Positions 51,543-60,438 of a stretch of DNA of 64,000 nucleotides are shown here, one piece after another. Origin of the DNA: CAJBVG01 sp943371425 (lineage in GTDB: Bacteria > Bacteroidota > Bacteroidia > Sphingobacteriales > Sphingobacteriaceae); assembly GCA_943371425.1 (NCBI GenBank), contig CALRUR010000014.1, forward strand, positions 1-64,000, read 5' to 3'. The translations under genes were made by a program, and so were the position numbers. Position 1 is the stretch's first letter. The number at the start of each line of letters is the position of its first letter. The notes under the pieces are model-generated. The model worked only from the letters and a program-made list of their open reading frames with translations. It did no database searches and had not been told where the DNA came from.

Positions 51543-52259
51543 ATGAAAAAGTTTTATTTATTATTATTATTTGGATTAATAACGAGTTTAAGTATTGCTC
51601 AATCTTCCAAATCATTAAAAGATTACAAACAAGATAAAACCACTATTGTAAAAGATAGTACAGGCATAGTATTACCTGCAGAAGAATGGTTTTTTAAGGT
51701 ACAGAGCAATGAATTTACCATTGAGCAACTAACCGCCGACGATGTAGAACCAAGAGAATTTAAGTTAAGACCAACCACGCCCGAAGAAAAACGCATGGCT
51801 ATGCAACGTTCGGATCGTAAAGGCCCTATAACCTTAGCCGGATTTACTACAGGTAAACCAATTGTTGATTATTCTGTTACAGATATTAATGGTAAAACTT
51901 ACACTAAAGAAGCATTATTGGGTAAAGTGGTGGTGATAAATTTTTGGTTTAAAGATGCAACACCTTGCAAAGCAGAAATTCCGGAACTCAATAAATTGGT
52001 AAAAAAATACAAAGGAAAAAACGTTGTGTTTTTAGCACCAACCTATGATCCATTAGAAGATGTTACCGAATTTTTAAAGAAATTACCTTTCAATTATGTT
52101 ATTTGTACAGATGTAGATGAGATGATTATCAATATGAACATATCTAAATACCCAACTCATGTGGTAGTTGATAAACAAGGCATCGTACAATTTGTTACTA
52201 TCGGACAAACGGATCGTATATTCGATCAGTTGAATTTCGAAATAACTAACGCACTTTAA
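51543..52259 (+). CDS. TlpA/thioredoxin-like protein lacking the first active-site Cys
   Basis: A 238-residue exported redoxin-fold protein. ATG 51543 gives the signal peptide (KKFYLLLLFGLITSLSIAQ); the frame upstream to 51477 is non-coding. The redoxin domain starts about residue 105 (YSVTDINGKTYTKEALLGKV VV). The active-site region is NFWFKDATPCKAEIPELN: the second Cys (142) is kept, but the first is Ala139 (relatives have CxPC). It cannot form the usual disulfide within the motif, so it may bind or act as a structural or peroxidatic variant. The peptidase pair follows 8 bases later. Confidence 0.82.
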   Translation: MKKFYLLLLFGLITSLSIAQSSKSLKDYKQDKTTIVKDSTGIVLPAEEWFFKVQSNEFTIEQLTADDVEPREFKLRPTTPEEKRMAMQRSDRKGPITLAGFTTGKPIVDYSVTDINGKTYTKEALLGKVVVINFWFKDATPCKAEIPELNKLVKKYKGKNVVFLAPTYDPLEDVTEFLKKLPFNYVICTDVDEMIINMNISKYPTHVVVDKQGIVQFVTIGQTDRIFDQLNFEITNAL

Positions 52260-52267
52260 TACAACGA

Positions 52268-53506
52268 ATGATCCATTTCCAACGATTTACACTCGATAAC
52301 GGCTTAAAAGTATTAGTACATGAAGACCATACAGCACCAATGGCTGTGCTCAATGTATTGTATGATGTAGGCGCCAAAGATGAAAACCCTACACAAACAG
52401 GTTTCGCACATTTGTTCGAACACTTGATGTTTGGCGGTTCGGTAAACATCCCTTCTTATGATGAGCCACTACAAATGGTAGGCGGTGAGAACAATGCCTT
52501 TACGAATAATGATATTACCAATTACTACATACAAGTACCTTCAATAAATATAGAAACCGCCTTTTGGTTAGAATCTGATCGGATGTTGAGTTTGGCATTT
52601 TCTGATAAAAGCTTGGAAACTCAACGCAGTGTTGTAATTGAGGAGTTTAAACAACGATATTTAAACCAACCCTATGGCGATGTTTGGCTAAAATTACGCG
52701 ATTTGGCTTATACCACCCATCCATACCAATGGGCTACCATCGGTAAAGAAATATCGCATATAGAAAATGCTAAAATGGAAGATGTGAAAGCATTTTTTCA
52801 TAAACATTACACACCGAGTAATGCCATTTTAGTAGTAGCTGGCGATGTACAACTAGAGCAAGTAAAAGAGTTAACAAATAAATGGTTCGGCAGTATTCCT
52901 GCTGGGAATAAATATTTGAGAAACTTGCCTCAAGAACCCAAACAAGTGGAAGAGCGCACACTTAATACTACTGCAGATGTGCCAAATGATGCAATTTACA
53001 AGGCCTTCCACATACACGAACGTAACAGTAAAAATTACTACATAGCAGATATAATTTCTGATGTACTCTCTAGAGGAGAATCATCAAGATTATACCAAGA
53101 ACTAGTGAAAAATAAAAAGATATTTTCTGAAGTAAATGCTTACATAACTGGTGAAATTGATGCAGGTTTGTTTGTGCTAGAAGGTAAGCCAGCTAAGGGT
53201 TTTAGCTTAGAGCAAGCCGATGAGGCCTTATGGGAAGTGATAGAGAAATTGAAGAATACAGAAATTGAAACGAGGGAATTACAAAAAATTGTAAACAAGT
53301 TAGAATCATCAACTGTATTTGGAGAAATGAACTTGCTAAATAAAGCGATGAACATGGCTTATTTTGAGTTATTGGGAGATGCAGACAGAATGAATACAGA
53401 AATGGACAGATATCGTGAAGTTAGCCCTTCGGATATTGTAAATTATAGCAAAGAAATATTTACCAAAAATAATTGTTCAACATTGTTCTACCACAGTAAA
53501 AACTAA
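52268..53506 (+). CDS. M16 family zinc metallopeptidase
   Basis: A 412-residue M16 peptidase with the inverted zinc motif HLFEH (His48, Glu51, His52) in GFAHLFEHLMFGGSVN and the third ligand Glu in VVIEEFKQR. The second domain has PSNAILVVAGDVQLEQVKEL. No signal peptide, so probably cytosolic or periplasmic through another route. It is active-type and starts 8 bases after the redoxin stop. The partner subunit begins one base after its stop. Confidence 0.92.
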   Translation: MIHFQRFTLDNGLKVLVHEDHTAPMAVLNVLYDVGAKDENPTQTGFAHLFEHLMFGGSVNIPSYDEPLQMVGGENNAFTNNDITNYYIQVPSINIETAFWLESDRMLSLAFSDKSLETQRSVVIEEFKQRYLNQPYGDVWLKLRDLAYTTHPYQWATIGKEISHIENAKMEDVKAFFHKHYTPSNAILVVAGDVQLEQVKELTNKWFGSIPAGNKYLRNLPQEPKQVEERTLNTTADVPNDAIYKAFHIHERNSKNYYIADIISDVLSRGESSRLYQELVKNKKIFSEVNAYITGEIDAGLFVLEGKPAKGFSLEQADEALWEVIEKLKNTEIETRELQKIVNKLESSTVFGEMNLLNKAMNMAYFELLGDADRMNTEMDRYREVSPSDIVNYSKEIFTKNNCSTLFYHSKN

Positions 53507-53507
53507 T

Positions 53508-54788
53508 ATGCTCTCAAACTTAGATAGAACAAAGGCCCCAGAGGCATTTCCATTAAACACCATCAACCTTTTACACGCAGAGTCTGTACTCTTGAGTAAT
53601 GGTTTAAAAGTGTTTTGTATAAACGGTGCAGAAGAAGAAGTAATAAAGTTGGAATTGGTGTTTAAATCGGGCACTCGTTCTGAATCTAAGAAATTGGTTG
53701 CTTCTGCCTGTAATTACTTACTAAATGCGGGTAGCAGCAAAATGTCATCTTCAGAAATAATGGAGAAGTTAGATTTTTATGGATCATTTTACCAACACGA
53801 GAATCAGTTAGATAGAGCTTCCATCAGTATTTACACATTAAAAAAATACTTTAAAGAAACCTTGGCTATTTTTGCCGATATAGTATTGGATCCTATTTTT
53901 CCGGAAGAAGAATTAGCTATTTACAAAGAAAATGCAAAGCAACGTTTTTTAATAAATATTACTAAAAACGATTACCGAGCTCGTCGAGAATTTCATAATG
54001 CATTGTATGGAAACCATCCGTATGGCAAATTAATTGAAGCAGAAGATTACGATGCTTTAACTAGAGAGGATCTTTTAACGTACTACAAAGAACATTATAG
54101 TTTAGATCATGCAACCATTATAATGACGGGTAATTTTGGGGAGCAAGAGTTAAAAATGTTAGAAGGCACCTTCCAAGCCTATCAATTTAAAGAAAATCAA
54201 AAAATAGAATTCTTAGCACCAGAAATACAAGAACCTATTAAAATTTTTAATGAACGACCAGATGCCTTACAATCTGCCATTAGAATAGGGAAACAGATAA
54301 TGCACAAAACTAATGCAGATTATATAGAGTTTTCTATACTAAGTACTGTATTAGGAGGTTATTTCGGATCGAGGTTAATGTCTAATATTAGAGAAGACAA
54401 AGGTTATACATACGGAATTGGGGCAGGAGTGTACCCATTGCTCGACTCAGCATTTTTTTATATTGCTACCGAGGTTGGTTCGGATGTAACTAATGCAGCA
54501 CTAGAAGAAATTTATAAAGAAATTGAGCGTTTACGTACAGAATTGATACCTGAAGAGGAGCTAAATTTGGTGAAAAATTACTTAAAGGGAGCCTTTATTG
54601 GAAGCATTGAGAATATTTTTAGTCATGCAGATAAATTTAAAAGTGTATATTTATATAATTTAACGTATGATTATTATGATCGGTACTTTAAATTAGTGGA
54701 TGGAGTAAGTTCGGAGCGATTATTGCAATTATCAAAAGAATATTTAACACTAAACAGCCTTACAGAGGTTGTAATAGGAAAAAAATAA
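53508..54788 (+). CDS. M16 family peptidase-like subunit, inactive type
   Basis: A 426-residue M16-fold protein without HxxEH: the equivalent part reads SGTRSESKKLVASACNYLLN. The Arg/Tyr-containing second half is kept (SIRIGKQIMHKTNADYIEFS-like, FGSRLMSNIREDKGYTYGIG), which binds substrate in M16B pairs. It probably forms a heterodimer with the preceding active subunit, as in mitochondrial processing peptidase and bacterial M16B pairs. One base separates the genes. Confidence 0.9.
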   Translation: MLSNLDRTKAPEAFPLNTINLLHAESVLLSNGLKVFCINGAEEEVIKLELVFKSGTRSESKKLVASACNYLLNAGSSKMSSSEIMEKLDFYGSFYQHENQLDRASISIYTLKKYFKETLAIFADIVLDPIFPEEELAIYKENAKQRFLINITKNDYRARREFHNALYGNHPYGKLIEAEDYDALTREDLLTYYKEHYSLDHATIIMTGNFGEQELKMLEGTFQAYQFKENQKIEFLAPEIQEPIKIFNERPDALQSAIRIGKQIMHKTNADYIEFSILSTVLGGYFGSRLMSNIREDKGYTYGIGAGVYPLLDSAFFYIATEVGSDVTNAALEEIYKEIERLRTELIPEEELNLVKNYLKGAFIGSIENIFSHADKFKSVYLYNLTYDYYDRYFKLVDGVSSERLLQLSKEYLTLNSLTEVVIGKK

Positions 54789-54800
54789 TATATTTGGGGA

Positions 54801-56360
54801 ATGAAATTTTCTAAAATACTATTCATATTAGGATTTGCGCTCTGTACAAAGGGCTTTGCACAGACCATTCCTGTAGTAGAAATAGATTCTGTTTCTGTAT
54901 TAGACAACCAACGAGTACAAATTGCTTGGGAAGCATCTACAGATACTAGAGTAGATGGTTATTATATCTATAGAGTATATACAAATAACTTAGGTGAGCC
55001 AGATTTTTACGATCCAATTTTAGTAAATGCTAATGGTAGGCTAACAGATAGTTATGTTTATATTGATAACACAGGTACAATCGATTTAACAAATACTTCT
55101 ATTATGCGCTTTTATGTATCGGCAGTAGATTTAGATGTTAACCCGCCAGTACAATCGAATTTAGATTCTGCAGCAACAAAACCACATCAAACAATATTAT
55201 TAAACAATTCTATTGATGTATGTAATGCAGCGGCTAACCTTACTTGGAATACCTATGTAAATGCAAATAACGGATGGGCAAATGGAGCTTCGAGGTATGA
55301 AGTTTGGGAAAGCCAAGATGGTAATGCTTACCAAGTGGTATACAGTGGACAAAACACATCATATGTTCGTAGAGGCTTAAGAACTGGAGTTAATTATCAA
55401 TATAAAGTACGAGTAGTAAGTAACGATTTGATTAAAACATCGAGTTCTAATGTTCGAATGACCAGTGGGGTATTCAACAATTATCCTGCATATGTATACC
55501 TTTACAATGCAACTGTAAATGCTGATAATAGAAAAATTGGCTTAAGCTGGACAACCGATACAACCGCTATGAAACTTACTTATCAGATAATGATGAGTAC
55601 AGACAGTGTGAACTTTATTGAAGTGGCACGATTAGATTCGGTTCCTTATAAAAGATTTAGAGATACAGTAATTACCAATGTAATTCCGGATAGATTAAAT
55701 TATTTCTTCCAAATTATAACTTCATGCTCTTGCCCAGATACGCTAGACACTACTGCGGTAACAAAAGTAATTAAGCTTAAAGCTAAGTACATTGATGAAA
55801 CTACCAATTTATTAACTTGGAATGATTACGAAGGATGGTTACAAGGTACAGGGTATTATGAGTTATTTAGGGTTAAAATTGATGTTGCTACCAATACACA
55901 AACCAAAGAGTTAATAGCAACGTTAGTTCCACCAGAAGTAGAATACGAAGATAATTCGATAGATTTATTAGGTGCAGATGGCGTTACTTCTTATTATTTA
56001 CAAGCTCGAGAGCAGGTCGGGAATCCTATTATTCCCACTACACCAACATCGTTTTCTAATTTTGCATTCGTATACAAAGAGGTAAAACTAATTATACCTG
56101 GGGCATTTTCACCAAATGCCGCTAATCCGGTTTTTAGACCACAAGTGCTTACCCAAACTACCACTAAATTTGATATGAAAATTTACAACAGATGGGGTAA
56201 ATTGGTATTTGAAACCAGTGATGAGTTTTTGGGTTGGGATGGAAAAGACAAAGACAACGGATTGATTTGTCCTCCGGGAGCGTACATTTACATCATTGAT
56301 GTAATTGATGCAAATGGTGCAACACTCAATAAAGTTGGCTCGGTTGCATTGCTCGACTAA
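54801..56360 (+). CDS. Fibronectin-III protein with gliding-motility C-terminal domain
   Basis: A 519-residue exported protein. Signal peptide 1-20 (ends FA-Q). Repeated Fn3-like units start VEIDSVSVLDNQRVQIAWEA, and later ANLTWNTYVNANNGWANGAS and KIGLSWTTDTTAMKLTYQI. The C-terminal about 85 residues (LIIPGAFSPNAANPVFRPQV, FDMKIYNRWGKLVFETSDEF, GWDGKDKDNGLICPPGAYIY) are the CHU_C/T9SS type B sorting domain. It is exported to the surface by T9SS. It sits 12 bases after the M16 pair. Confidence 0.92.
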   Translation: MKFSKILFILGFALCTKGFAQTIPVVEIDSVSVLDNQRVQIAWEASTDTRVDGYYIYRVYTNNLGEPDFYDPILVNANGRLTDSYVYIDNTGTIDLTNTSIMRFYVSAVDLDVNPPVQSNLDSAATKPHQTILLNNSIDVCNAAANLTWNTYVNANNGWANGASRYEVWESQDGNAYQVVYSGQNTSYVRRGLRTGVNYQYKVRVVSNDLIKTSSSNVRMTSGVFNNYPAYVYLYNATVNADNRKIGLSWTTDTTAMKLTYQIMMSTDSVNFIEVARLDSVPYKRFRDTVITNVIPDRLNYFFQIITSCSCPDTLDTTAVTKVIKLKAKYIDETTNLLTWNDYEGWLQGTGYYELFRVKIDVATNTQTKELIATLVPPEVEYEDNSIDLLGADGVTSYYLQAREQVGNPIIPTTPTSFSNFAFVYKEVKLIIPGAFSPNAANPVFRPQVLTQTTTKFDMKIYNRWGKLVFETSDEFLGWDGKDKDNGLICPPGAYIYIIDVIDANGATLNKVGSVALLD

Positions 56361-56390
56361 AAATTAATACGATATTCTGAGAAATTTTTC

Positions 56391-56398
56391 TATTTTTG
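56391..56398 (+). promoter_or_regulatory. Putative -7 box for guaB
   Basis: TATTTTTG matches TAnnTTTG, 33 bases before the guaB ATG. No TTG was found at the expected distance upstream. Confidence 0.4.
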
Positions 56399-56431
56399 TG
56401 CGGCAAGTAATAAACCGTAATTATTTGCCAT

Positions 56432-57901
56432 ATGATTCTAGATTCTAATAAGTTCGTTTCCGAAGGATTAACCTACGACGATGTTTTGCTACTTCCCAGT
56501 TATTCGGAAGTTTTACCGAGAGAAGTAAACACCCAAACTTACATTACCAAGAAAATTAAGCTTAATGTTCCAATTGTATCTGCAGCGATGGATACCGTTA
56601 CGGAATCTGCCTTGGCTATTGCCATTGCGCAAAATGGAGGCATAGGCATGCTTCATAAAAACATGAGCATTGAACGCCAAGCCGAAGAAGTTCGTAAGGT
56701 GAAGCGCTCAGAAAGTGGCATGATACAAGATCCTGTTACGTTACACGAAGATGCAACCCTTGCCGATGCTCTTAAAATAATGAAAGAGTATAAAATTGGA
56801 GGCATTCCAATTATCGCAAAAGACAAAAAATTACTTGGAATATTAACAAACAGAGACATTCGTTTTCAAAAAGATATTACACTTAAAGTTTCGTCGGTAA
56901 TGACGGCTACAAATTTAGTAACGGCACCAAAAGGAACTGATTTAAAAAAGGCAGAGCAAATATTACAAAAGCATAAAATAGAAAAATTACCTGTGGTGGA
57001 TGCTAAAGGCAAACTCACAGGATTGATTACTTATAAAGACATACAGAAGTTTAAAAACTTCCCGAATGCGTGTAAAGATGAGCACGGTAGATTACGTGTT
57101 GGTGCTGCAGTTGGTGTTACGGCAGATACTATGGATAGAGTAAAAGCATTGGTAAATGCAGGTGTGGATGTAATAGCCATAGATACAGCACACGGACATT
57201 CCAAAGGAGTAATTACCATGCTAAAGGCTGTTAAAAAAGCATTCCCTAATTTACAAGTTATAGCTGGAAACATTGCTACTGGCGAAGCAGCTAAAGCTTT
57301 AGCGAAAGCAGGAGCAGATGCAGTTAAAGTAGGTATTGGGCCGGGTAGTATTTGTACCACCCGAATTATAGCAGGGGTGGGTGTACCACAATTATATGCA
57401 GTATATGAGTGTGCAAAAGCATTAAAAGGCACCGGAGTACCGGTTATTGCCGACGGTGGTATTAAACACACTGGAGATATTGCAAAAGCTATAGCTGCTG
57501 GAGCATCGTGTATAATGGCTGGTTCTTTATTCGCAGGTGTGGAAGAGTCACCTGGAGAAACCATTATTTACGAAGGACGTAAGTTTAAATCGTACCGAGG
57601 AATGGGTTCTATAGAAGCGATGGAAAGTGGTTCTAAAGACCGTTACTTCCAAGATGTAGAAGATGATATTAAAAAATTAGTACCAGAAGGCATTGTTGGG
57701 AGAGTACCCTATAAAGGAACACTTGCAGAAGTTATTTACCAATATATCGGCGGATTAAAAGCTGGGATGGGTTACTGTGGCGCAGCTACAATTGAAGACA
57801 TGCAAAAAGCAAGATTCGTAAAAATTACTGCTGCTGGTATGAAAGAGAGTCACCCGCATGATATTATAATAACTAACGAAGCCCCTAACTATAGTCGTTA
57901 G
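56432..57901 (+). CDS. guaB: IMP dehydrogenase
   Basis: A 489-residue enzyme converting IMP to XMP, the first step of GTP synthesis. The TIM barrel has LTYDDVLLLPSYSEVLP at the start, two CBS domains at about 95-210 (PVTLHEDATLADALKIMKEY, LPVVDAKGKLTGLITYKDI), and the catalytic GPGSICTTRII loop (Cys about 305) with VIADGGIKHTGDIAKAIAAG and SYRGMGSIEAM. Length is typical. The last codons AGT-CGT-TAG are the first word of array M. Confidence 0.96.
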   Translation: MILDSNKFVSEGLTYDDVLLLPSYSEVLPREVNTQTYITKKIKLNVPIVSAAMDTVTESALAIAIAQNGGIGMLHKNMSIERQAEEVRKVKRSESGMIQDPVTLHEDATLADALKIMKEYKIGGIPIIAKDKKLLGILTNRDIRFQKDITLKVSSVMTATNLVTAPKGTDLKKAEQILQKHKIEKLPVVDAKGKLTGLITYKDIQKFKNFPNACKDEHGRLRVGAAVGVTADTMDRVKALVNAGVDVIAIDTAHGHSKGVITMLKAVKKAFPNLQVIAGNIATGEAAKALAKAGADAVKVGIGPGSICTTRIIAGVGVPQLYAVYECAKALKGTGVPVIADGGIKHTGDIAKAIAAGASCIMAGSLFAGVEESPGETIIYEGRKFKSYRGMGSIEAMESGSKDRYFQDVEDDIKKLVPEGIVGRVPYKGTLAEVIYQYIGGLKAGMGYCGAATIEDMQKARFVKITAAGMKESHPHDIIITNEAPNYSR

Positions 57902-58010
57902 TAATTAGTCTTTAGTCGTTAGACAAAGGCAACTAATTACTAAAGACTAACGACTAATTACTAGAGACTATTTTCTAATGACTAACGACTAACGACTAAT
58001 GACTAATCTT
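57893..58010. repeat. Word-repeat array M, from guaB stop into next start
   Basis: Words AGTCGTTAG, AGTAATTAG and AGTCTTTAG run on one side (57893-57922) and their complements on the other (57931-57963), forming a hairpin with loop ACAAAGGCAA, then CGACTAA units to 58010. The guaB stop (57899-57901) is in the first word, and ATG-ACT-AAT of the next gene (57999-58007) is the last word. Confidence 0.93.
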
Positions 58011-58583
58011 CTTCTTTTTTGTGGTTCAAGCACCGGTAACGATCCGGAGATTGTGGATATGGCTAGAGATTTGGGAAAATTTTTAGCAGAGAATAAATTT
58101 AGGTTGATATATGGAGGTGGGAATGTTGGCTTAATGGGAATAATTGCCAATTCGGTAATGCAACACGGTGGTGAGGTAATTGGAATTATACCAGAATTTT
58201 TAATGGTAAGAGAGGTGGGCCATGTGGAGGTAACAGAGTTTTATGTAGTTAAAAGTATGCATGAACGCAAAGCATTGATGTGCGATAAGGCCGATTTGAT
58301 AATGGCTATACCAGGAGGTTTCGGAACGTTTGATGAATTGTTTGAAATGCTTACATGGTTGCAATTAGGGTTACACTCTAAACCAATCGGACTGCTTAAC
58401 TATAAAGGCTTTTTCGATTTACTTTTAAAGCAGTTGGATTTAATGGTAGAAAAAGGATTTTTAAGACCATCGAACAAAGAACTCATAACAGTAAACGAAA
58501 GTTATGAAAGCTTGTTAAATACCTTATCAACAATAAAAATTGAACCAGATACAAAATGGTTTACCGATAGAAATTTGAGTTAA
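57999..58583 (+). CDS. LOG/TIGR00730 family Rossmann-fold protein
   Basis: A 194-residue protein of the LOG family: FCGSSTGNDPEIVDMARDLG, LIYGGGNVGLMGIIANSVM, MHERKALMCDKADLIMAIPG GFGTFDELFEMLTW (the PGGxGTxxE motif). Plant and some bacterial relatives are cytokinin riboside-monophosphate hydrolases; AMP nucleosidase-like activity is likely. The first three residues (M-T-N) are encoded by array M, so the start may have been captured; no alternative start lies just downstream. Confidence 0.9.
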   Translation: MTNLLLFCGSSTGNDPEIVDMARDLGKFLAENKFRLIYGGGNVGLMGIIANSVMQHGGEVIGIIPEFLMVREVGHVEVTEFYVVKSMHERKALMCDKADLIMAIPGGFGTFDELFEMLTWLQLGLHSKPIGLLNYKGFFDLLLKQLDLMVEKGFLRPSNKELITVNESYESLLNTLSTIKIEPDTKWFTDRNLS

Positions 58584-58613
58584 TAATAAGAATAGCATTT
58601 ACTAAATTGCGGC

Positions 58614-60242
58614 ATGGATATAGAATTCAATAAAAACGAAGATGTAAACAAACAAATGGTTTTTGAAATGAAAACCAAGTGGAAGAAAGTTGCCGAAGGT
58701 GGAGGAGCTAAAAACGCTGCAAAACAAAAAGAAAAAGGCAAGTTACTCGCACGCGAACGAATTGAATATTTAATAGATAGTGATAAACCTTTTTTAGAAA
58801 TTGGAGCATTTGCAGCCGATGGAATGTATGAGAAAGAAGGAGGTTGTCCATCTGCAGGAGTAGTAGTAGGCATAGGATACGTTTCTGGAAGGCAATGCAT
58901 GATTGTGGCTAATGATGCCACCGTAAAAGCAGGTGCATGGTTTCCGATGACCGCTAAAAAGAATTTACGTGCACAAGAAATTTGCATGGAAAATAAGTTG
59001 CCAATTATTTATTTGGTAGACAGTGCAGGGGTTTATTTGCCGATGCAAGACGAAATTTTTCCGGACAAAGAACATTTCGGTAGAATATTTAGAAACAACG
59101 CCATCATGTCTGGCGAAGGAATTTTACAAATAGCTGCTATTATGGGAAGCTGTGTAGCCGGTGGAGCGTATTTGCCAATAATGAGCGACGAGGCTATGAT
59201 TGTTGAAGGTACTGGCTCTGTATTTTTAGCAGGTTCTTATCTAGTAAAATCGGCCATTGGCGAAGACATTGATAATGAAACGTTGGGTGGTGCTACTACG
59301 CATTGTGAAATTTCTGGAGTTACAGATTACAAGCATCCGAATGATAAAGCTTGCTTAGATTCTATAAAGAATATAATGAGCAAAATTGGCGATTATAATA
59401 AAGCTGGTTTTGATAGAGTAAAGGCAATAGAACCGAAAAAAGATCCGAAAGAAATTTACGGAATATTACCTGATAATAGAGAAAAGCAATACGACATGCG
59501 CGAAATTATTGAACGCATTGTAGATAATTCTGAGTTCGAAGAATACAAAGAAAAATACGGACAATCTATTTTATGTGGATTAGCAAGAGTAGATGGATGG
59601 GCAGTTGGCATTGTAGCTAACCAACGTAAAGTAGTGAAAAGTAAAAAAGGAGAGATGCAATTTGGGGGTGTAATATATTCGGATTCGGCAGATAAAGCCG
59701 CACGTTTTATTATGAATTGCAACCAAAAGAAAATCCCTTTGGTGTTTCTACAAGATGTAACTGGTTTTATGGTAGGCTCGCGTTCGGAGCATGGAGGAAT
59801 TATAAAAGATGGAGCTAAAATGGTGAACGCCATGGCAAACTCTGTGGTTCCAAAATTTACGATTGTGGTTGGCAATTCATACGGTGCAGGAAATTATGCA
59901 ATGTGTGGTAAAGCATACGACCCACGTTTAATTTACGCTTGGCCAACAGCAAAAATTGCAGTAATGGGTGGTAGTTCTGCTGCTAAAACATTGTTTCAAA
60001 TACAAGAAGCTACCATGCGAGCTAAAGGTGTAGAAATTTCTGCAGAAGATAAAGCAAGTATGCTTAAAGAAATTTCTGATAGATACGATAGCCAAACAAC
60101 ACCGTATTACGCAGCATCGCGCTTATGGGTTGATGGTATTATTGACCCAATGGAAACACGCAAGGTAATATCTATGGGAATAGAAGCCGCTAACCACGCA
60201 CCTATAACCAAGAGATATAATGTAGGAGTAATACAAACATAA
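58614..60242 (+). CDS. Acyl-CoA carboxylase, carboxyltransferase (beta) subunit
   Basis: A 542-residue carboxyltransferase of the propionyl-/methylcrotonyl-CoA carboxylase family. Features: KGKLLARERIEYLIDSD, the N-terminal IVANDATVKAGAWFPMTAKK, GSCVAGGAYLPIMSDEAMIV EG, and the C-terminal VTGFMVGSRSEHGGIIKDGA, GNSYGAGNYAMCGKAYDPRL. The N-terminal half resembles methylcrotonyl-CoA carboxylase, which would fit leucine breakdown, but the substrate is not certain. The biotin subunit is not adjacent. Confidence 0.92.
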   Translation: MDIEFNKNEDVNKQMVFEMKTKWKKVAEGGGAKNAAKQKEKGKLLARERIEYLIDSDKPFLEIGAFAADGMYEKEGGCPSAGVVVGIGYVSGRQCMIVANDATVKAGAWFPMTAKKNLRAQEICMENKLPIIYLVDSAGVYLPMQDEIFPDKEHFGRIFRNNAIMSGEGILQIAAIMGSCVAGGAYLPIMSDEAMIVEGTGSVFLAGSYLVKSAIGEDIDNETLGGATTHCEISGVTDYKHPNDKACLDSIKNIMSKIGDYNKAGFDRVKAIEPKKDPKEIYGILPDNREKQYDMREIIERIVDNSEFEEYKEKYGQSILCGLARVDGWAVGIVANQRKVVKSKKGEMQFGGVIYSDSADKAARFIMNCNQKKIPLVFLQDVTGFMVGSRSEHGGIIKDGAKMVNAMANSVVPKFTIVVGNSYGAGNYAMCGKAYDPRLIYAWPTAKIAVMGGSSAAKTLFQIQEATMRAKGVEISAEDKASMLKEISDRYDSQTTPYYAASRLWVDGIIDPMETRKVISMGIEAANHAPITKRYNVGVIQT

Positions 60243-60244
60243 AA

Positions 60245-60434
60245 AATTATGAATTATGAATTATGAATTATGAGTGGTGGTTATGTTTTACTATTAATTC
60301 AATTTTGTGGACATGGTAACTATTAAATAATAACTAATTCCACAAATATTGCCGACGCCAGAAATAATTCATAATTCATAATTCATAATTCATAGTTCAT
60401 AATTCATAATTCAACATTCATAATACATAATTCA
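60245..60434. repeat. Word-repeat array N (GAATTAT arms), long hairpin
   Basis: Four ATTATGA units (60245-60272) lie after the carboxylase stop, and about eight TAATTCA units (60364-60434) lie before the next gene: the arms are complementary and unequal in copy number. The 90-base spacer has no array words. The right end is five bases before the GTG start. Confidence 0.93.
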
Positions 60435-60438
60435 CAAA

